Source of the DNA: Parapristionchus giblindavisi
Taxonomy: Eukaryota > Nematoda > Chromadorea > Rhabditida > Diplogasteridae
Length of the DNA: 64,000 nucleotides
Direction of reading: 5' to 3'
NCBI GenBank assembly: GCA_943737045.1
Contig: CALSFV010000232.1
Coordinates: 434,001 to 498,000, forward strand
In this document: positions 60,901 to 64,000 of the stretch, one piece after another
How positions within the stretch are numbered: the stretch's first letter is position 1
Layout: each line of letters begins with the position of its first letter
Made by a program: the position numbers and the translations under genes
The notes under the pieces: generated by a model
Databases searched by the model: none
What the model saw: the letters and a program-made list of their open reading frames with translations, nothing else
What the model was told of the DNA's origin: nothing

Positions 60901-62931
60901 ATCTTCATCAGGTACATACACGTTGCCCGGGTCTGAGTAGAATTTTCTTCCTTTGCAGTAAAGGGTATTGGATGCATGCCAGTCCGTTTGGTTGAACTGA
61001 TATCTGAAAACAGTACAGAAATTACATTAAAACGCATTCTCCCTAGACGCGGAAGAGCAGCGGCGGTGGCGTGGCACACTATTTCAAAATCATCCTTGGT
61101 AACTCACCTAAAATTACCCAATTTATCAATTTTTCATGGATTCGAACCTGCACCGGTGTTTGGGCGTTACGCACTGTTGCATTTGCCTTTCGTACCTACG
61201 CCGTAACGCCGTTGGATGACGGATCCGTCAACGGATATTTCGAAGTGTGTTGGGTCTCGAGTGGATAACCCTGATGGATCAAAAAAGTACTGTAAAAGGT
61301 TACGGTAGTCAACCATTATTGATCGATGATTATGTCAACTTCTTACAGTATCACCATTAGCATTCAAGGTTTTCCACTCGAGACCTAACACACTTCAAAA
61401 TTTACGTCGACGGATACGTAACGAAAAGTAGCACACTCCGCCGTTACGGCGTAGGCACGTAAGGCAAATGTGCATCAGGCTTCATACAGAATCACTAATA
61501 ATGGATTGAAGCCGGCCCAAAAGTATGACATTCGGATATCCCATCCATTTAGCCTGAGTCATTTTGGCGTATGATGCCCAAAAGTACTCTAATCATGAAA
61601 TATAAAATGCCGGTTCGAATTCGAATTCGAAGAATTCGCACCCCTTTCCCATCTCTCACCCTCTCTCCCCTTTCCCTTCAAGGAATCGCTCACACCTGCC
61701 AGACAGAACGAATAGTTCGGGACAGACCGAATTATTCGCACTCTCTCACTCTCTCGATTCCTATCTCGTCCCTGCCTCCTCTCCCTCCGGCTCGCCCCCC
61801 CCCCCCAGACACGAAACTATTCGTTCCGTCTCGCAGGTGTGTCGAATTCTTCGAAGGAAAGGGGAGAGAGGGCGCGTCTCAAACGAATTGCCGAGAGGGA
61901 AGGGAGGCGACTGACAAGGGGCACGAATTATTCGCCCTCGTTCCTGCAACCCTAAGTCACACAGGGTGATTTTGAAACATTGCGACATGTCCCGCCCGAG
62001 GCGTTTTAAGCTTTTCTGGGATTTTTACATTAGATCGTAATTCTCGCAGCTATACTGAGTTGGCGTTTCTATCACGCCAGGATCTTCACACAATTCATCA
62101 TCAGTGCATGACTTATCGCGGATGACGTCGGGGCATTTCACTAAAAAAAACAAATTCTGCAAAGTGAAATTCATCTATCACTTACATTTATCTTGAATAT
62201 TTTTGTTTGTGAGTCCTACACTCCATTTATCCTTTCCTTTTGAAAATTTAAGAAACTCCATATCCGTAAGAACACTTTTGAAATCATTCTGCAAGCAAGC
62301 ATATATGAATGATATTACTGCATTTCACTTAGCCGTGATATTAAGACATTAAATTCAATCAACACAAAATATATTTGTTTTTCTCTTTCACATCTAATCT
62401 CTCTTATCTTTTCTTTAATCTATTTTAGGGAAAAAAAACGAAAAAAAAAACTGCGATTTGATGTGACACAAATCAGCAAAGATTAAGGGTGCAACGTTTG
62501 CACTGCAAACCTTTCCATCTCCAACAACACTTGCATTGAACGAACACTCAACCCCTGGACCATTGGGAATAGGGTTGCGTGATATCTTTACTGCAATATA
62601 TTATTCTAAAAATATTTTCCCACTACGATTTGTTAAAATCTTACGATCGTTTGTCATTTCAGTTGAAGCTGCACTGCTAGTGCACTTGAAAACGGTCACG
62701 GAAAACATTTTTAATCTGATTTCTGTTGCCTCACTATCACTCATGGATACCTCCCATTCTTTCTCACTTTTGGGCCTGAAATGTTGCGATGGACAATTCA
62801 AAGGGAATATTATTGAGGGATATTTTATATCACTTGCTTCCTGTTAGTTATTACCTGATCGCGACATATCGCTTACAACTCTTCAGTTGACCAATATTGT
62901 ATTGATCAAGGATTAGGAAGTCCTCTGCCGC
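57942..62931 (-). CDS. Membrane protein with repeated Cys/Trp ectodomain modules
   Basis: Minus exons: 62855-62931, 62645-62840 (or 62832), 62511-62590, 62186-62288, 62029-62140, 60876-61003, 60594-60683, 60187-60316, 58596-58721, 58490-58543, 58346-58441, 57942-57998 (stop overlapping AATAAA). Most junctions keep phase. Modules of ~60 residues share the pattern C-x-x-x-W-x-V...I-x-V-x-C: SALTCSDSKWTV...SIECVEK; NTLYCKGRKFYSD...ITVKCVQK; FSKGKDKWSV...LKCPDV; ISCDFETGLWSI...VKCFRP. After them come a Thr/Ser-rich stalk, a membrane segment (YFLTISLPIIVV) and a short acidic tail (SAEFGDDLAIEGCSINTL). No named domain recognised. Weak points: the 60594-60683 exon is open only in phase 0 although 60876-61003 ends in phase 1 (one-base shift or missing exon), an exon is probably missing between 60187 and 58721, and the 5' end is unknown. 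It could be a decaying gene. Confidence 0.65.
58126..58342. mobile_element. TA-flanked MITE inserted in a 5' splice site
   Basis: TTGACCGTATAAAAT family (copy 4) with TA at 58124-58125 and 58343-58344. On the minus strand, exon 58346-58441 ends GAG and is followed by G-TA-[element]-TA-AGC. Without the element the donor would read GAG/GTAAGC; with it, GAG/GTATTG. Confidence 0.8.
58914..59500. mobile_element. ~590-bp palindrome related to the inner arms of the 2.2-kb elements
   Basis: Inverted arms from GGGCGCCCGTTTCGGCAACG (58919) to its complement before a C-run (59482-59496). Shared with the 2.2-kb elements: CGAAAAATTCATGATG, AACCATGAACCC, AGTAGGAGTGTACGGTA. In an intron region of the Cys-module gene. 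Confidence 0.7.
59596..59695. repeat. Four ~23-bp tandem units ATCTGAAATGATATGACAGTC
   Basis: Consecutive units starting near 59600, 59623, 59646 and 59669 with one or two differences each. The antisense open frame with DDCHIIS repeats is an artefact. Confidence 0.8.
61160..61475. mobile_element. GC-rich GTTACATTTGC-family element with enlarged palindromic centre (copy 4)
   Basis: Ends CACTGTTGCATTTGCC and, reversed, GATGCACATTTGCCTTACG. The usual short hairpin is replaced by a longer inverted pair (GTGTGTTGGGTCTCGAGTGG and its diverged complement, 61236-61400). In the long intron of the Cys-module gene. Confidence 0.65.
61610..61960. repeat. Palindromic purine/pyrimidine-rich segment
   Basis: TTCGAAGAATTCGCACCCC (61632) is inverted near 61845 (GAATTCTTCGAAGG). 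ACACCTGCCAGACAGAACGA is inverted at 61825-61845. A C-run lies at 61796-61806. Open frames of 75-132 codons here reflect composition. In the same intron. Confidence 0.6.
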
Positions 62932-63021
62932 CTGAACTTTTCAAAGATTTGCATCGATCCATGAAAAGGGGGAAATGCCAAAATTATGTTCGGAGTAACG
63001 ATTGCTTAGCGAGTAGAGGGT

Positions 63022-63155
63022 AGGCGAGGGCTAGCGCAATATACACCCACTGATATCAATGGTACAACTTTGGTCATACGCAGAATCCCAACCGATCTAT
63101 GATCCGTTGTGCAATTGATCGTTGGCAAAACGATCGCCCCCCCCCCCCCCGAATT
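63022..63155. repeat. Fragment of the 2.2-kb-element inner arm with C-run
   Basis: CCACTGATATCAATGGTACA, AATCCCAACCGATCTATGAT, then CGTTGGCAAAACGATCG and a run of 14 C, parallel to 59395-59496. Confidence 0.55.
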
Positions 63156-63189
63156 TTTTCATTTCCATTGCGTTAGTGCTGACTGCTTC

Positions 63190-64000
63190 TTAAGACACCG
63201 GCTCAGTAAGATTCGAGGGTTGAGCCACTGACCCCGGACATCGACCTCACCGATTTGGCTCAAAATGTTTATGTGGATACCCCCATGGCCCCCTATCACA
63301 AAATGGGTATTCATTTGGGCTGGGTCCTTGAAACACAGATGTGGCGGGTTCTCGAAATTTGAAAACTCGATTTTCGCCAAAAAAAAGTGGAGCGACCTAG
63401 GTCCAATATTAGTGTGGAATAATTACATATATGCCTATGCAACAAAAACTCGCTATTGGACGGTCCGGATATCCGATCGCAAACTGATTTTTTACCTCCT
63501 CACAACATTCTAAATTTAATTAAAATTATAAAACAAAAAACGGCAGCCCAATTTTAGCCTCATTTTATAGAGCAAAAAATTACGCATCGAATAAGGCAAA
63601 AAAAATCAAAAATCGATCGACCCGTGTTTTGAGATAAATGAACCTGAAGATGGCCGGAAGATAATTTTGTTTTCAAACCCCCTCATGTTTGTACTCATAT
63701 TGAAGAGCTCGTCGAGTAGAACAACTTTCATGTTGAACGTTTTGTCTGAAACTCATGTACAAGAGAAATACATCTGTTTTATTTATTCCCACAGTTTTTC
63801 AGTCAATTTGGAGTAAATCGAAAGTAAAATATTTTTTGTACACAAAGTGATTACGCCTATATTGTAGAACTCAAAAATCCATACTTAATAAGTTGTTTCA
63901 CGAAAAAAATTGTTGACCCCTATGATGAAAAACATGGCCTCTAAAGTGGTCATGAAAAAAAAGTTGTCAAAACCTTGCCATGTTTATACGCATTTTAAAG
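63190..64000. mobile_element. Left part of a TTAA-flanked element running off the window
   Basis: Starts TTAA (63190-63193) then GACACCGGCTCAGTAAGATT, matching the outer end of the 2.2-kb palindromes, but the interior differs and is shared instead with 6046-6400. The right end is beyond the window. Confidence 0.6.

Noticed and set aside
61571..61988. 132-codon plus ORF and 75-codon minus ORF rich in Pro/Ser/Arg
   Set aside because: Compositional artefact of a pyrimidine/purine-rich palindrome in an intron of the minus-strand gene.

Overview
This window is nuclear DNA of a nematode, most likely a rhabditid; a diplogastrid-like genome is a guess. The evidence is a complete str-type serpentine chemoreceptor gene (a nematode-restricted family), a cluster of other seven-transmembrane receptors, GT-AG introns that are often only 45-60 bp with TTTCAG-like acceptors, and AT-rich intergenic DNA packed with small inverted-repeat elements (MITEs). 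No database search was possible. Family names rest on motifs, and gene models rest on reading frame, splice signals and matching exon phases.

Layout. 1-12.8 kb holds three relatives of one receptor family: a 5'-truncated pseudogene on + (1258-2436), an apparently intact 11-exon gene on - (4646-9702) and a pseudogene on - (10884-12804). 13.2-19.7 kb holds an intact 11-exon str-type receptor (17279-19703, -). Its last four exons and 3' flank, with a LINE reverse-transcriptase remnant, are duplicated in tandem downstream (14681-15654). 20-31 kb is mostly mobile DNA: a 2.2-kb perfect-palindrome-like element, a tRNA-Phe gene split by a 120-bp element, and a 1.6-kb palindrome. 31.2-33.4 kb holds a fourth receptor relative with two 7-bp frame-breaking deletions. 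Around 35-38 kb are an orphan terminal exon and a decayed M14 zinc carboxypeptidase. 38.8-42.1 kb holds an 11-exon gene for a signal-peptide, Thr-rich, single-pass membrane protein whose main exon is a 105-bp in-frame minisatellite. 42-57 kb is again element-rich: a nested palindromic Tc1/mariner derivative, a hAT-like insertion with an empty-site relative, and a second 2.2-kb palindrome. Fragments of a membrane protein gene lie among them (47424-48793, -). 57.9-62.9 kb holds a multi-exon gene on - for a membrane protein with repeated Cys/Trp ectodomain modules.

The genes form no operon or pathway. The shared theme is cell-surface proteins (chemoreceptors, a mucin-like protein, a Cys-module receptor) in a region being reshaped by non-autonomous transposons. 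Several insertions touch functional sites: a tRNA D-arm, one 5' splice site and one 3' splice site. At least five MITE families are flanked by TTAA, suggesting mobilisation by one TTAA-specific (piggyBac-type) transposase; no such transposase was found in the window.
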